DNA of 64,000 bases from Pyrenopolyporus hunteri (lineage: Eukaryota > Ascomycota > Sordariomycetes > Xylariales > Hypoxylaceae). The notes under the pieces were generated by a model. The model had not been told where the DNA came from, did no database searches, and was given only the letters and a program-made list of their open reading frames with translations. The stretch lies in assembly GCA_902806595.1 (NCBI GenBank), contig CADCXC010000046.1, positions 62,001 through 126,000 on the forward strand, in the 5' to 3' direction. The position numbers were made by a program, and so were the translations under genes. Shown here one piece after another: positions 1-10,534 of this stretch (positions are counted from its first letter, which is position 1; the number at the start of each line of letters is the position of its first letter).

Positions 1-668
1 CCGACCAGGTCGCCGGTCTCATTTAGCTGCGTCCCGCATTTATGCGCTATGATCTGGCTCTCTGCCCAGACCTTGCCCACGGCCGTGTCCGCAGAACCGG
101 CTAGAGCAGTCCCTAGAGAAGCGTAGTATCCCGTGGTGTCTTCCGGCCAGCACTCGAATCGAAGGGTGTTGCCGGTTCCTCTAACCCTTGCTGTTAGACT
201 TCGATAATACGGCAGGACGCAATCAGGGGTACATTTTCAACTTACCTAGGGTCCCAGCTGACGAGATCGTGGTAACCTCCCGTTGTTCTGTGTGGTGTAG
301 ATGTTAGCTAATAAGTAAACTAGCGTTCGACCTTGCGTAGTAACGTACGGGCCCATTAGCCCGGCATAAGCAAGCATGCTCGTTAAACCGTCTTGGCCGG
401 GGCCGCCAAAGTTGAGGATGATGCTGCCTCGCTTAGGCTGCTTCTGAGCCGGATACTTGATGACGTCGAGCATGAGAGTATCACTGCAGGACTTATCGGT
501 ATAGTCGAGTGGTACGGGCAGTTTGGCGCATTGTACGGGGAGGGTGGTATTCAGCTTGCATGGTCCCCATTGGATCCCTGCGTGGTCGTCGCGGGGGATG
601 GTGGTGGCTGTGCTGGCGTGGGCGGCGAGAGAGATGAAAAACGGTACGAGCGTCTTATAGGAAACCAT
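1..668 (-). CDS. Secreted alpha/beta hydrolase, tripeptidyl-aminopeptidase (TAP) type, partial
   Basis: This is the 5' part of a gene that runs off the left edge. Exons read as complement(<1..180, 246..287, 349..668), with introns of 61 bp (GTACGT donor, GCTAAC branch, CACAG) and 65 bp (GTAAGT donor, TTAG). The spliced protein starts with a signal peptide (MVSYKTLVPFFISLAAHAS), then has the oxyanion-hole motif NFGGPGQDG and the block GGYHDLVSWDPRGTG, which continues across both introns. These are hallmarks of the TAP/proline-iminopeptidase-like family of secreted exopeptidases and related hydrolases. The catalytic Ser, Asp and His and the TAP C-terminal domain lie outside the window, so substrate and activity cannot be judged. 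It is in tandem with frq, about 1 kb downstream of the frq stop. Confidence 0.85.
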
Positions 669-1648
669 CTTCAGCCTTGACGTTGGTTAAAGGCTGGTTT
701 GATTTGGGTATCTGAAGGTGAAGTGTGGTGTGGAATTTTGAGTCTACGGGATTCTGAACTACGTTATATGTTGAGAACCGACGTCCCAGGCCGCCTGGGT
801 ACTCAGGGGGTAGGTCGGCGATGTCATTATCCTAGTAAAGTTGCTACATCATAGCCTCATTTGTAGTTGTAAGGAGTTCAAAGCTGAAAAGAATGACAAC
901 GGTCAGCTTTGAAGAATGTCGCTCTGATACGGCGAATCCAGCCGAATCCAATTTACTTCTGAGTACGTTAGCCAATTATAATCTCTGCTTTTCAAGGCCT
1001 GCATAATTCCTTGGGCTTAATGGGAATATGTAAAATCCTTCCCAACGTGACGCGCTGTGTCAACCTTGCCGTACCATGCAGCTAGTCCGCTGTTCTTGGC
1101 ATCAGAATTTGGTCCGGTCATGGGTTCCGAAGTCGCGACATAGCCTGCCTTATTCGGATACGTTGATTACACCGGAGCGTATGGTGTTTCGAGATTCACC
1201 CCCGAGTCATTGATACGTCCCCGGTGCGATTAAATATTCTCAAACGTTCTACTTACCTTCATACCTACCTACTAACCTACCTCTTAGGACTTCTCATCCC
1301 GTCGATCCAGCGATCGATGCATCTTTCCACAATTCTATTAACTGTTCAATGGGATATCGCTTTCAATTAGTAGCTATGCACGTATGCTAGCGTGATTAAC
1401 AATATTTTCCAGCTGGGACCAAAATGCCCATTCTCGTATTCGATTGCTTTTGGATGCTCGCCCCAGCGCAATGATATCACCGATATAAGCAATTCCGCAA
1501 CTCTGACACCGATCAAAATGTTACATATAATGACAACCCTGAACCATGAAAGGCACGTTGGGAAGAGGGGGGCATCCCTTTGTCAAACTGGTATGCTTCT
1601 GGTGCGGTGGTGTTGAGGGGTACGTGCGCATAACAGAATCAGACATTC
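669..1648. other. Intergenic: frq 3' flank and TAP-hydrolase promoter
   Basis: No supported gene. Both flanking genes read leftward, so this interval holds the frq terminator and the hydrolase promoter. It contains the light-response-like element listed at 1304-1315, next to ACCTACC-rich simple sequence at 1261-1284. Confidence 0.6.
1304..1315 (+). promoter_or_regulatory. Putative White-Collar light response element near the frq 3' end
   Basis: The sequence GATCC-AG-CGATC fits the published Neurospora LRE consensus GATNC..CGATN (N the same base), and a further GATG follows directly. It lies about 330 bp past the frq stop codon, which is where the Neurospora antisense transcript qrf has its light-driven promoter. 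The match is seen; binding and function are inferred. Confidence 0.35.
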
Positions 1649-4600
1649 TCATGCGTCCTCTATACTACTGTTGTAACCACTAACAGCTCCGCCAGCAGTC
1701 GCTGCCGAGCTGCCCGTAGTTGTCGGTAGCTCTGAAACCTTCCCGTTACGACCCCGTCTGAGATCGTTAGCATCAGGAAGCTCGCCCAGATAATTATCGG
1801 GTGATATGCTCCCGCTCGCATCGTAGTGATGGCCGTCGTCGGAATGTTCGTCTTCCTCGTCATTTCCAGACAAATCGACGTCCGAACTCGAGTCGTCTTC
1901 TACGATGGCCCTCCGGCTCATAAGACTCTCTGAAGAGGAGTCGTCCGTCGTCTCGTCGTCGTCGTCAAGGTCGGAATCGCCGGCGGGAAAGTAGAAGGCA
2001 GGTGGTGGGAGAGGAACTGGTGGTAGTCGGCGGAACCTCTCCGCGATGTATTCTATCTGAATAGCATGCGCCGTGACATCTGGAAAGTGATGCGGTGCGG
2101 GCGACCTAGTCGTCAAGCTCGCTAGTTTGTTAATGATGGAGTCCGTCGTCTCCCGATTCGAGCGTTCGGCGGGGTTCGGCCGCATCAAAGGATCTTCGTC
2201 ATCATCGGAGCCACTATTATCGTCGTAAGGTGCATCTTTCGGCCGCCGCGTCGATGCGACAACTACGAAATGGTCTTCGGGATATACACCCCCTAAGCCG
2301 CTAGCCTCGAGGTTTAGCAAGGGTGCGTGTTGGCTAGCGTCGGACCAGGGAAAACTAGCTCGGATATCATCGTCCTCTGTCTCACCCGATGTTAGCCCGG
2401 GCGCGTCAGACGCATCGAGATCCATCAACGTGTCGCGCGGGTTGACGATAGTGCTGAGCGGTCTGAAAGGGAGCGACGATCCTGACGTGGAGCGGCTGAA
2501 TTCCGGGCGGTTGACGCCGAGGCTGAGGGGTTGCGTGGATCCCTGACCCCCCTGGTCGCCCGATGAGGTCATATCATACGTATCGGGAGAGACTTCCCCT
2601 TCGCCAAAATCTCCCGAGAGGTCCGTGCAGAATGGCGCCCCACTATAGTAGATAATTGCACCGTCGCGCCGGCGCTTGCGGTGCGAAGCCCCCGATACGC
2701 CACTTTGACCCCACCGCGAATTCATGCCCCCTAAGTTGCTCTCCTCGGGCGGCCCATATGAAGACCCGGTCTCGTCCCCTCCCGACGGCTGTTCGTCGGA
2801 AGATGCGGTTTGGTGATGGTGCACGAATAACGGTTTGTAATGAAAATTATCGGATGAATTCGAGTGCTGCACGCCCAGATCGAATTTCGAAGGTTTGTGC
2901 GCGGTGACGTCATTTCCGGAACCCTGCGTCTTCTGTTTCTTCCTCTGCTCCTGATCGTTCGATCCGTCCGTGTCATCGCTCGATTGGTTGAGCTGCGAAT
3001 TGCTGCCGCTATCGCTGCTGAACCTGGTCCCCTCTACTCCGCCTCGCCAGCGGATTTTCCTCCCGTCGGGCGATAGCTGGAATTTGGTGCTCTTCTCCGA
3101 CACCGCATTACGGATAAAGGCCGGGGTCACGTTGAGGATATGCAGCTGAGCCAAATTGCACAGCAGATTGAGATATACCCATCCCTCGGCATCTGGAGAT
3201 ACGTCCCGTGCAGAAAATTGCTTCTTCGATTCCGGGGCTACCAATCCCAGATGACGTATGTAATCCATGTTTTCAGACGGTACCTGCTTGCGGTCGGGGT
3301 CCAAGTCACGTGGTCGCGTCGGACGCTGCTCCGGCGGTGGCATCGACGTATTAGGCGATGTGTTGTTGCCGTTTCCGCCACCGCCGCCACCGACCTGCCC
3401 GTGTTCGTGCCCATGGCCACTACCGCTGCCGCTGCCGTTGCCGTTCCCATTGTCCCTCGTGTCCGTCGGGTCGCCGTTCGAATGCGAATTGGAGTGTGAT
3501 AGAGAGTGTGACGCAGACCCGTTGTCGCGTGAGCTACTCTCCATGCGCCTCAGGAGTCGCGGTCGGATTTGCGCTTCTCGCGATGCTTCAATTGAAGTTG
3601 GCACCCTGTCACTCGTTCCTCCCATTTCGACGTCCTCGACAATGGGTTCGGACCCCAGAGGCAACGGGACGTGGTCTTCCGCGCCGCCCATTTTGCCCGT
3701 GAAAAGGTGCTCTAATCGCTTGACCACGAGCTTTTTCTTATCCTTCTCGGGCATGCTGGTAGGTCGCGGCCATAAGCCTTCAGGGATGTCTCGTAGATAG
3801 TTCTCGATCTTCTGCTCAGATCGCTCCCGTGCAGCCTTGGCCTGGCCAGGTAAAGACTGGACCGATGAGCTCGGACCAGTCGACATCGACGCATAGGCCG
3901 AGTCGATTTGTTTCGAATTAGACCCGGACGAAGAAGATGGGTGCTTAGATGCCGACGAATGAAGATTCTTCGACTTGCTCGACGTCTTTTTCCGCGATGG
4001 AGAAACACCGACGCTCGAACCCTCGAGGCTAGTTGTAAAATCTCGTAACGCCGCCTCTAGCTCTCGCTTCTTTCTGCTGGACAAACCGTGGACTTTGACT
4101 TCGAACAACTTCTCCTTCCGTAGCGAACCGGGCCCCATCTGCTTATATTTTCTTAGTTCTTCTTTCAAGCGTTTATTCTCAATTGTCAGGTCATCGATCA
4201 CGGAGCGAAACTCGTCGGCACTTTGGCTACTATGTGCCAGTCCAGTAGGGCGGACCCGGTACGCCGGGCTTTGTAGAGGGGCTCCATATTTTGCGGCTTC
4301 TTCGTTGGACGACTCAGTCTCTTTCTGGAAGAACGGAGGGTCATCGGTGTCGGCGATGTTCATTGCATTTTGATTGGAAGTGTCAAACCACTTTTTCGGG
4401 TCACTAAGGCCGGTTTCATTGCTACCTCCAGATGAGTTCCTCCGCGGGGATTTAACGAGGTTTGGATGAGCTGGTGGAAAGGTCGACGGGGCGTGGCGTG
4501 CGGAAGCGTCTCTCGCTTGACGGTGATATTGCAGGGTGATGGAGGCGTCGGGCGACTTTCGTCTCGGGTTCTTATACGTAACAGTCGGTGTAGTGGGCCC

Positions 4601-4660
4601 GTCTTTCGAATCAGCCATGCTGTTCGCATCGGCTGATACCGTCGCTTGCTGGTGCAGCAT
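1649..4660 (-). CDS. frq: FREQUENCY clock protein (FRQ)
   Basis: FRQ is the negative-arm scaffold of the fungal circadian oscillator. It dimerises, binds FRH helicase and casein kinase 1, and promotes phosphorylation of the White Collar complex. The 1003-residue single reading frame matches the family length (989 in Neurospora). Visible elements in order: the conserved N-terminus with DDPPFFQKET (about 107-115); a coiled coil (about 150-174); a basic SRKKRELEAALRDF block (about 195-208, NLS region); VVKRLEHLFTGK (about 312-323, CK1-interaction region 1); MDYIRHLGLVAPE (about 465-477, CK1-interaction region 2); then EGWVYLNLLCNLAQLH, VTPAFIRNAVSEKS and DGRKIRWRGG; and a long acidic, Ser-rich tail. 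Met100 (MNIADTDD) coincides with the known start of short FRQ. A Gly/Asn/Ser/His low-complexity run spans about 400-433. Start chosen at the first Met; Met15 is an alternative. Confidence 0.95.
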   Translation of the reverse strand: MLHQQATVSADANSMADSKDGPTTPTVTYKNPRRKSPDASITLQYHRQARDASARHAPSTFPPAHPNLVKSPRRNSSGGSNETGLSDPKKWFDTSNQNAMNIADTDDPPFFQKETESSNEEAAKYGAPLQSPAYRVRPTGLAHSSQSADEFRSVIDDLTIENKRLKEELRKYKQMGPGSLRKEKLFEVKVHGLSSRKKRELEAALRDFTTSLEGSSVGVSPSRKKTSSKSKNLHSSASKHPSSSSGSNSKQIDSAYASMSTGPSSSVQSLPGQAKAARERSEQKIENYLRDIPEGLWPRPTSMPEKDKKKLVVKRLEHLFTGKMGGAEDHVPLPLGSEPIVEDVEMGGTSDRVPTSIEASREAQIRPRLLRRMESSSRDNGSASHSLSHSNSHSNGDPTDTRDNGNGNGSGSGSGHGHEHGQVGGGGGGNGNNTSPNTSMPPPEQRPTRPRDLDPDRKQVPSENMDYIRHLGLVAPESKKQFSARDVSPDAEGWVYLNLLCNLAQLHILNVTPAFIRNAVSEKSTKFQLSPDGRKIRWRGGVEGTRFSSDSGSNSQLNQSSDDTDGSNDQEQRKKQKTQGSGNDVTAHKPSKFDLGVQHSNSSDNFHYKPLFVHHHQTASSDEQPSGGDETGSSYGPPEESNLGGMNSRWGQSGVSGASHRKRRRDGAIIYYSGAPFCTDLSGDFGEGEVSPDTYDMTSSGDQGGQGSTQPLSLGVNRPEFSRSTSGSSLPFRPLSTIVNPRDTLMDLDASDAPGLTSGETEDDDIRASFPWSDASQHAPLLNLEASGLGGVYPEDHFVVVASTRRPKDAPYDDNSGSDDDEDPLMRPNPAERSNRETTDSIINKLASLTTRSPAPHHFPDVTAHAIQIEYIAERFRRLPPVPLPPPAFYFPAGDSDLDDDDETTDDSSSESLMSRRAIVEDDSSSDVDLSGNDEEDEHSDDGHHYDASGSISPDNYLGELPDANDLRRGRNGKVSELPTTTGSSAATAGGAVSGYNSSIEDA

Positions 4661-5124
4661 ACAAGATGAAATTCTAATTAATCACGTAGAGGCGAGGAAG
4701 AAAATTGGTGGCGACATAGTCGTCGGAGATGAATTCTGGCTTCATAATATGTGTCAGTGTGTCAACAAGACAATACGGTCAGGTCAAGTCAGGTCAAGTG
4801 TGAACCGGTGTGCCTTGTGTGAAACCGAGGCATGGATTATTTAGGTGAGGAGGGTGGATAGCGTATAAGGGGCGATTCGCGCGAGGCGGAGGCGCATACT
4901 GGCTATAACGAATGGGCCGATGATAAGAAGATAGAAGAGGACGTAAGAAAGTGATAGAAACTCGTTCTGCGAGTCGTCGTTAAGGTGCATTTGGAGGTGC
5001 GGTAACCTAAAAGGGGGTTGGGAGCTGTGTGAAAAGTCACAATGCAACGTCATACCTGCAGTAGACTTTCTCTTCTTCCCTTGGTTAGCGATCAAGTCCG
5101 TACCATTGGGGTTGTGTCGGATGA

Positions 5125-5142
5125 GATCGGCCGAGTGGGATC
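5125..5142 (-). promoter_or_regulatory. Candidate light response element upstream of frq
   Basis: Read on the minus strand, GATCC and CGATC are separated by 8 bp, which fits GATNC..CGATN with a longer spacer. It lies about 470 bp upstream of the first FRQ Met, so it could be in the leader rather than the promoter. Other GATC motifs lie near 5787-5841 and 6271-6281. Weak evidence. Confidence 0.22.
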
Positions 5143-5478
5143 AGGTCGAAAGGGTGTAGGTAGACAAGCTTGGTAGGCAAGGTGTGCAGGCAGGTTGGTA
5201 GGATGGGAAGTCCAGGAAACAAACAGACAATTAAGAGCGATACTACCTGAATGATACTTGTAATAAGAATAATAATCAATGACGGGTGCGGCTAATGAAG
5301 ACGTGTTCCGTCGAAGGCAATTCGGTTACTTTCTTGGGTGTGGTAAGTGAGTGATGATATATGGTATGGGTATAGATCGCTTGCAGATTTAAGTAGCAGT
5401 GGCAGTAGGTTGGCAGGTAGCGACTAGGTGCGATAGGCTTTGCGCTTCTGCGAATGGCTTCGTTACTGTTCAGGGGCG

Positions 5479-5527
5479 ATGGTGAATGGTGAATGGTAAA
5501 TGATAAATGGTAAATGGTAAATGGTGA
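5479..5527. repeat. 7-bp tandem repeat, ATGGTRA x7
   Basis: Seven consecutive 7-mers of the form ATGGTGA/ATGGTAA, one with a single mismatch (ATGATAA). It lies in the presumed frq leader or promoter. Confidence 0.85.
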
Positions 5528-8500
5528 AGAATAAAAATGAGGATCCAAAGTTTAATGTGTTCCGCCCACGATACGGAGAAATGTGTATAATAATAGAAAG
5601 AAACCGCACGCGCATCGAGATTTCCTTGGGTTACGAGGGCTGTCGAGGGCTACGAGGAAACAATCAACGGCCTAAGGGGAAATAGCCTTGTCGTGCCCCC
5701 TTCGCCGCCGGGGTGGCCTTCCTCGCGGGGTGGAAAAGTGATTTAGCACTTATTACGACCGATACAACTGGAGGTGCAGCTTCCTCACGATCGAGCGTAA
5801 CCTGTTGGCATCGTACAGAATTAGGTACCTTCGCGCCGATCAAGGGTCTAGTGGGGCCAGGTCTAGTTCTCGTCAAGGGCACCCGCGGGTGTGGCGGTAG
5901 AGGCTTAGCCCACCAATGATAAGCCCTGATTAGCGGAAGAGAAAGGGGGGTTTGAATTGAAGAGGCTTAATATGGCCTGTGAATGACACCCCACGTAGAG
6001 TACTTGACGAACCAAGCGCTTTTAGGCGGTGCCTGATCGAGCCCTTAATTCATTTCGTCGTTGTTGAAGACGAAGAGGAAGAGGGACACGAAGAGAGATG
6101 GAACGAAGGAGCGCAAATTCGCCTCTAAGAGTTACGGCTTTTACCTGGGTACTCCAGCTACTTTGTACTAATTTGCCAATTTACTAAATTTTTTTTCCAA
6201 CTTGTAACCTCATTATGTCAGCAGTCGTACGATTATCGACCAAAAGAGGGTAAGAGCTCCTGTAAAATCTCGATCTGCGATTTCTTAGCGGATCTTAGAT
6301 GCTTAAACCGGGGTGCAAGTACCCTTGTCTTAATCATTCCAGCATCACTCCATCGCTAATCGCTAATCTTCTTCTGGCAGCCACGCCTTAGCCACAGTGG
6401 CTAAACTTGGCCGACGTTCGGTCTTCACCTAGATGTCCTGGTCATACCTCAGTTAGGGTATCAAGGTGCCCGCTCGAGATGGGGCAGGTAGGTACCTAGG
6501 TACAGTACATGTACGCATCAGATGCGCCTACCACTTACATATACGTACATACCTCATGATACACGTACACTGGCATGGATGCAGTGTACTGGCGGCCAAG
6601 CATGTCAGGTGACCATAGAGCTTGGGTAGTAGGTAAATTTAGTCCCTCGATTGGATGTCCGAACGCTTCTTCCACTCATCTCCCACTCACATCCATACCT
6701 GCCTACATAACACCTCACGTAACACCTCACATAACACATACACTTATACCTATCACGTACGCACGTACGTACATTGTGCACACACACTCTCTCTCTCTTA
6801 CACGCACGCACTTCTACACACGCACTCAACACGCAGACTCTCACACATGCCGCGCAAGTAAAGTTCCGCACTTTACATGGCCTATTATTAGGCAATATTG
6901 CTACCTGACCCTTCCTTTGATTCAACAGCCCTGCTCCAGCTCGATATGCACCACCGAACACCCACCAACCAGGGCTGTGATTGGTCCGCGGGATAAAATA
7001 GGCTAACACCATTCCAGTAAGTCCCGACGCACAGTCAGACTGCGTTGGACTGTCCAGCTATTGTGGACTGTGGTGGGTGGACCGTGGAGGGTGGCGTGTC
7101 GGGATCATACTTATCACATCATACCGTCAATTGGCGATTCACGTTATGATCTCTCGGTACTCGAGGAGCATGCCACCCTCGCAGCCCCCGATAAAGATCC
7201 CCCGGTTATCTGGAGGGCACATCTTCGCATCTCGGGACTGGAGGGAATCGAGATCAAACAACGACCCTTGATGACCCCAGTTCGACAGGATGGCCTCACC
7301 GGTGCCCTTATTTTCTCGTGACGCGTGTTCTTTCGTGCACATCGATATTCACGATAGCATGCCGGCATTATTTCAGGGTCGAAATCACACACTAAGATAA
7401 ATCCGATACATGATAGCGCATCAAAAGACAGATGCAAGTGCTTATCGCCGTTATAATAGGGGCTCGGCAAACCCTTCCTCCGATTAGCGCTTGTAATCAT
7501 TTCTCAGTATCACCAATCTTTAAGTCGGGAACTATTATGTATCGTGCCGCGAAGTTTAGGAGATACCTGAGGGACCTCGTCGATGGGGCTGATCTACGTT
7601 TGACAGTTAATAGCTCCCGCATGGTACCGTACGTAGGACGCCAACAAATGACCAGCGGTTGATCTCCGTCTCATCGCCAGGAACGAAGCAATTTTCCCAT
7701 TCCCAACTTGGGATTTCGCCACCGTCGCGAGTGGGTGTCCCGTCAATACCACCATGCTGCGGGGCCGCCTCTCCACTAATTCCGAGCCAGACCGATCATC
7801 ACAGCCACGCAGATACCCGGGGCCACCGGCGCAGCCCGTCCATACATAAGTGTCGCGCCTATATGATGATTTCCGTGCTCTAGACTCCACTAGGTAAAAC
7901 TAGACGCTTTAGATTCACATTGTTGACTAGGGTTTACCCTTCTAATTCAGTATTAAAACCTTACCCCTATCTGCACACTAGCCCCCGAGAGCATCGGTGA
8001 TACCGTAGATGTCCCATATAAAAACTCTTTAATTCTTATCTTTACCTTACCTATTTAGGTATCTGCCTAAGTATAGGCCTATCATAAGGTGCCTTCGATC
8101 TTCCTAAGCTCTCATAACAGCCCTACCCAACGCTTTACTCCTTAGTAAGGGCATACCTAATGCTCAACTGTTTATGATTGCCACAAAGGTGTATTTACAC
8201 CTTAAAAGTGAAGTTTTCTTGTTTCTTTACTAATATCTATTATTTCCCTGGGCCGAATGATTTGGCACGTTCCATAAAGCATCAGCCCATAGTCATACTT
8301 CGATGAGTCATAATTATCAACCTAATAAAAGCTACGTTAGGGAACTGTTGGTCAGGTGACGAGGACTATTGAGGAAGATAGCAAAGACGAATATTAGACG
8401 ACATATATACCTAGGTAAAGAATGCGTAAGGTTCTAAAAGGAGAATAGAGTGGAAAGTGTTAAAAGTCCATAGGCCATCGACCTACATAATAGTGGCCGC

Positions 8501-9136
8501 ACCGCTACATCTCTACATTCACTCCTACAATCCCGGGTGACCCCTTTCTTTCTGTAGCAGCGTAGGCCGACTCGATACGGGCAGTCCGACTACTCAGACT
8601 CCAAACCAGGTTAATCAAACCTAGGTAGATAGTTGTTCGTCCTTAGCCTAGCTGGCGACTAGGATAACCCGATTCCAATTTAGGATTTTAATACCTAATA
8701 TCATGTAAGGGGAAGTAGGTAGCTGTCAAGGTGCTGTTAACACAATATACCTACCCTATTTTCTACCGATGTAGGCTTGAGGCTAATTTTGACGAATTAT
8801 GTCTTAAACTCAGTTATCTAAACCTACTCTGCTCCGAGAATGCTGGATTATACTCATTAGGTGCCTAAGAGGTGTGTAGTGACGAAAAAGGCTACCGATA
8901 GTGGTATAGTATTATAGCTTTGATGGGCGGGTTATAGTATTCTCCATAACTAGTCGGGTCCAGCTCGCTGTTACGTCACATACTTCAATGAAGATCGCAT
9001 ATACATAGGGAAGGCCGACAGAAGTTGCTACTCGAATATAATCGTCATGGTGCGTGCAGACTCTCCGTATACGCCTCTTCGTGCTCGCAGCCACATATAT
9101 CCATCACCCCTAACCCTTGTCAGTCAACCCGCCTTT

Positions 9137-9595
9137 TTACTCTCGACTCTTCGCTAGCTCGTCTGCCGCCTCCACAAGCTTCGGCAACCACTCATTGGTA
9201 TATTGACTATCGACGAATTCCACGATCTTGTCTATCTCCGTTCCATCCTGACTCAGTGTCAGAATTACCACGTATTCGTTCTGATACAGCCCCAGGGTCG
9301 ACTCGGCGGTCGACCTCAGGTGCAGCGCGACCTGCCGGGTGACCACGTCAACAATAGGTTCCGCTCCGTCGACGAGCTGGAAGCGGAATCCGGTAGGCAT
9401 GACGGTTATGATTTTATTTATGAGAGCCGAGTACTCGGAATTCGTCTGCGGCTTCCCCTTCATCGAGGCTGGTGCTAACTGGTGAGTACATGAAGGGCTG
9501 CGGTACCGCACAACGGATTCGGGAGTAAACTCGTTGAAAGCTTCTAGAAAAAGCTGGGCGGTTTTTAGGAGCTGCTCTCGGGAAGGTGAAGACAT
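9137..9595 (-). CDS. SnoaL/NTF2-like small protein
   Basis: A single-exon frame of 152 residues with no signal peptide. Layout and composition fit the NTF2-like alpha+beta barrel: an N-terminal helix (REQLLKTAQLFLEAFNEF), then RYRSPSCTHQLAPAS, a central INKIITVMPTGFRFQLVD, and long strands ending VVILTLSQDGTEIDKIVEFVDS. Fungal relatives include uncharacterised SnoaL-like proteins and small cyclase or isomerase helpers from secondary metabolism. No biosynthetic genes neighbour it here, so substrate and reaction are unknown. The fold assignment is inference from pattern. Confidence 0.7.
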   Translation of the reverse strand: MSSPSREQLLKTAQLFLEAFNEFTPESVVRYRSPSCTHQLAPASMKGKPQTNSEYSALINKIITVMPTGFRFQLVDGAEPIVDVVTRQVALHLRSTAESTLGLYQNEYVVILTLSQDGTEIDKIVEFVDSQYTNEWLPKLVEAADELAKSRE

Positions 9596-10534
9596 TGTTG
9601 CTGGAAAGAGGCTTGTCCGAAGAGGTTATGGTGCTCAGATATGTTTTGGCTGCCGGGTTCCCCGACTCTGACTGCCTGCTGCTTTCTCGGTTATCGCCTC
9701 AAGGGTCTCGAAGGCCTAACCAAGTCCAAACTTATATAGATATCTTTTTTTTTCGGACTTAACGTCCTCTATGCCCGTTCTCACGAGACGCTCTATTTTA
9801 AAAGCCAACAGGGGTCGGTGATTTGTGATCTTCTTTTTCCCTGCTTTCTCTCGCATGACACCGCATATAATCCCCGAGGATATAGTACCGTATAACTTTC
9901 CGCGGTAGCAACGCCTGGACAACCCAGGATTCTTTTATCGTTTCCATGAAGCCACGCCTAACTAGTCCCATGTTAACAACTTAGTAACGAAAACGCTGGC
10001 GTAAGCTTATTCGTTCTGCTTGGTATCTTGTTAAGCCCTGGCGACGAGCTAATGCGGATTGAGGTAGAGGGAACCGCATTCCGTGTTTACAAATATGCCA
10101 CGATGCTACACTAGGTTCATACCGAAGCTATGCAATTGGTTAACTCGTAAAGCCACACACGCCACTACTTAGAATTCTAGGTTGGGGTATCTCCGTGCAT
10201 CTCTTATAATGGAGCCAGTTGCTTTTAGCCAAGGCTAGTATTCTTTTCTATCACTACTGTAGTATATCGCATCAACAATAAGATTCTACTATCTAAATCC
10301 ACTGTAGCCTCCTTCCGTCACATCTCGTCTATACTAGTGAATTATATATTCACATTGGTGGCATCGATTGTGAGTTGGGTAGGGATTCGTTTTCGATTGA
10401 TGGGGCAACATAGACCTCACGTCATTTATAGGAGGGGTAAAACGACGAGAACATGCTTCGTAATACTCGAGCCCGGTCGGGTAGTACAGACGGTCGCAGA
10501 CTACGATATCAAAGCAAAGCCCGCGCCGACTTCG
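9596..10534. other. Intergenic, no gene seen
   Basis: Contains the promoter of the SnoaL-like gene and the 3' flank of the LURP-one-related gene. Nothing else is supported. Confidence 0.5.

Larger units (their letters stand above)
4661..9136. other. frq leader/promoter and long intergenic region
   Basis: No supported gene in about 4.5 kb. The part next to frq is probably its long 5' leader and promoter. Small leftward frames at 4841-5095, 5085-5279 and 5276-5548 would be upstream ORFs if transcribed. CAG|GTRNG-like donors on the minus strand (near 5054 and 5247) suggest leader introns. Other content: a 7-bp tandem repeat at 5479-5527, a GATC-rich candidate light element at 5125-5142, CA/CT-rich simple sequence at about 6720-6850, and ACCTAGGT palindromes at 6494, 8409 and 8619. 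Confidence 0.5.

Noticed and set aside
2656..3800. Several rightward frames opposite frq (83-177 codons)
   Set aside because: They are shadows of the biased, low-complexity FRQ coding sequence and lack domain character. An antisense RNA is possible, but not these proteins.
4620..4662. A possible intron containing the first FRQ Met (GTATGC...GAACAG), as in the Neurospora AUG-bearing intron
   Set aside because: Only 43 bp, with no clear branch point. Too weak to call, although splicing here would start the protein at Met15.
6575..7012. Opposed frames of 143 and 135 codons around CA/CT-rich sequence
   Set aside because: Created by simple-sequence DNA lacking stops; composition (His/Thr/Tyr or Cys/Arg/Val runs) is not protein-like.
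7144..7890. Overlapping frames of 74-118 codons on both strands
   Set aside because: No family resemblance, splice context or consistent codon use.
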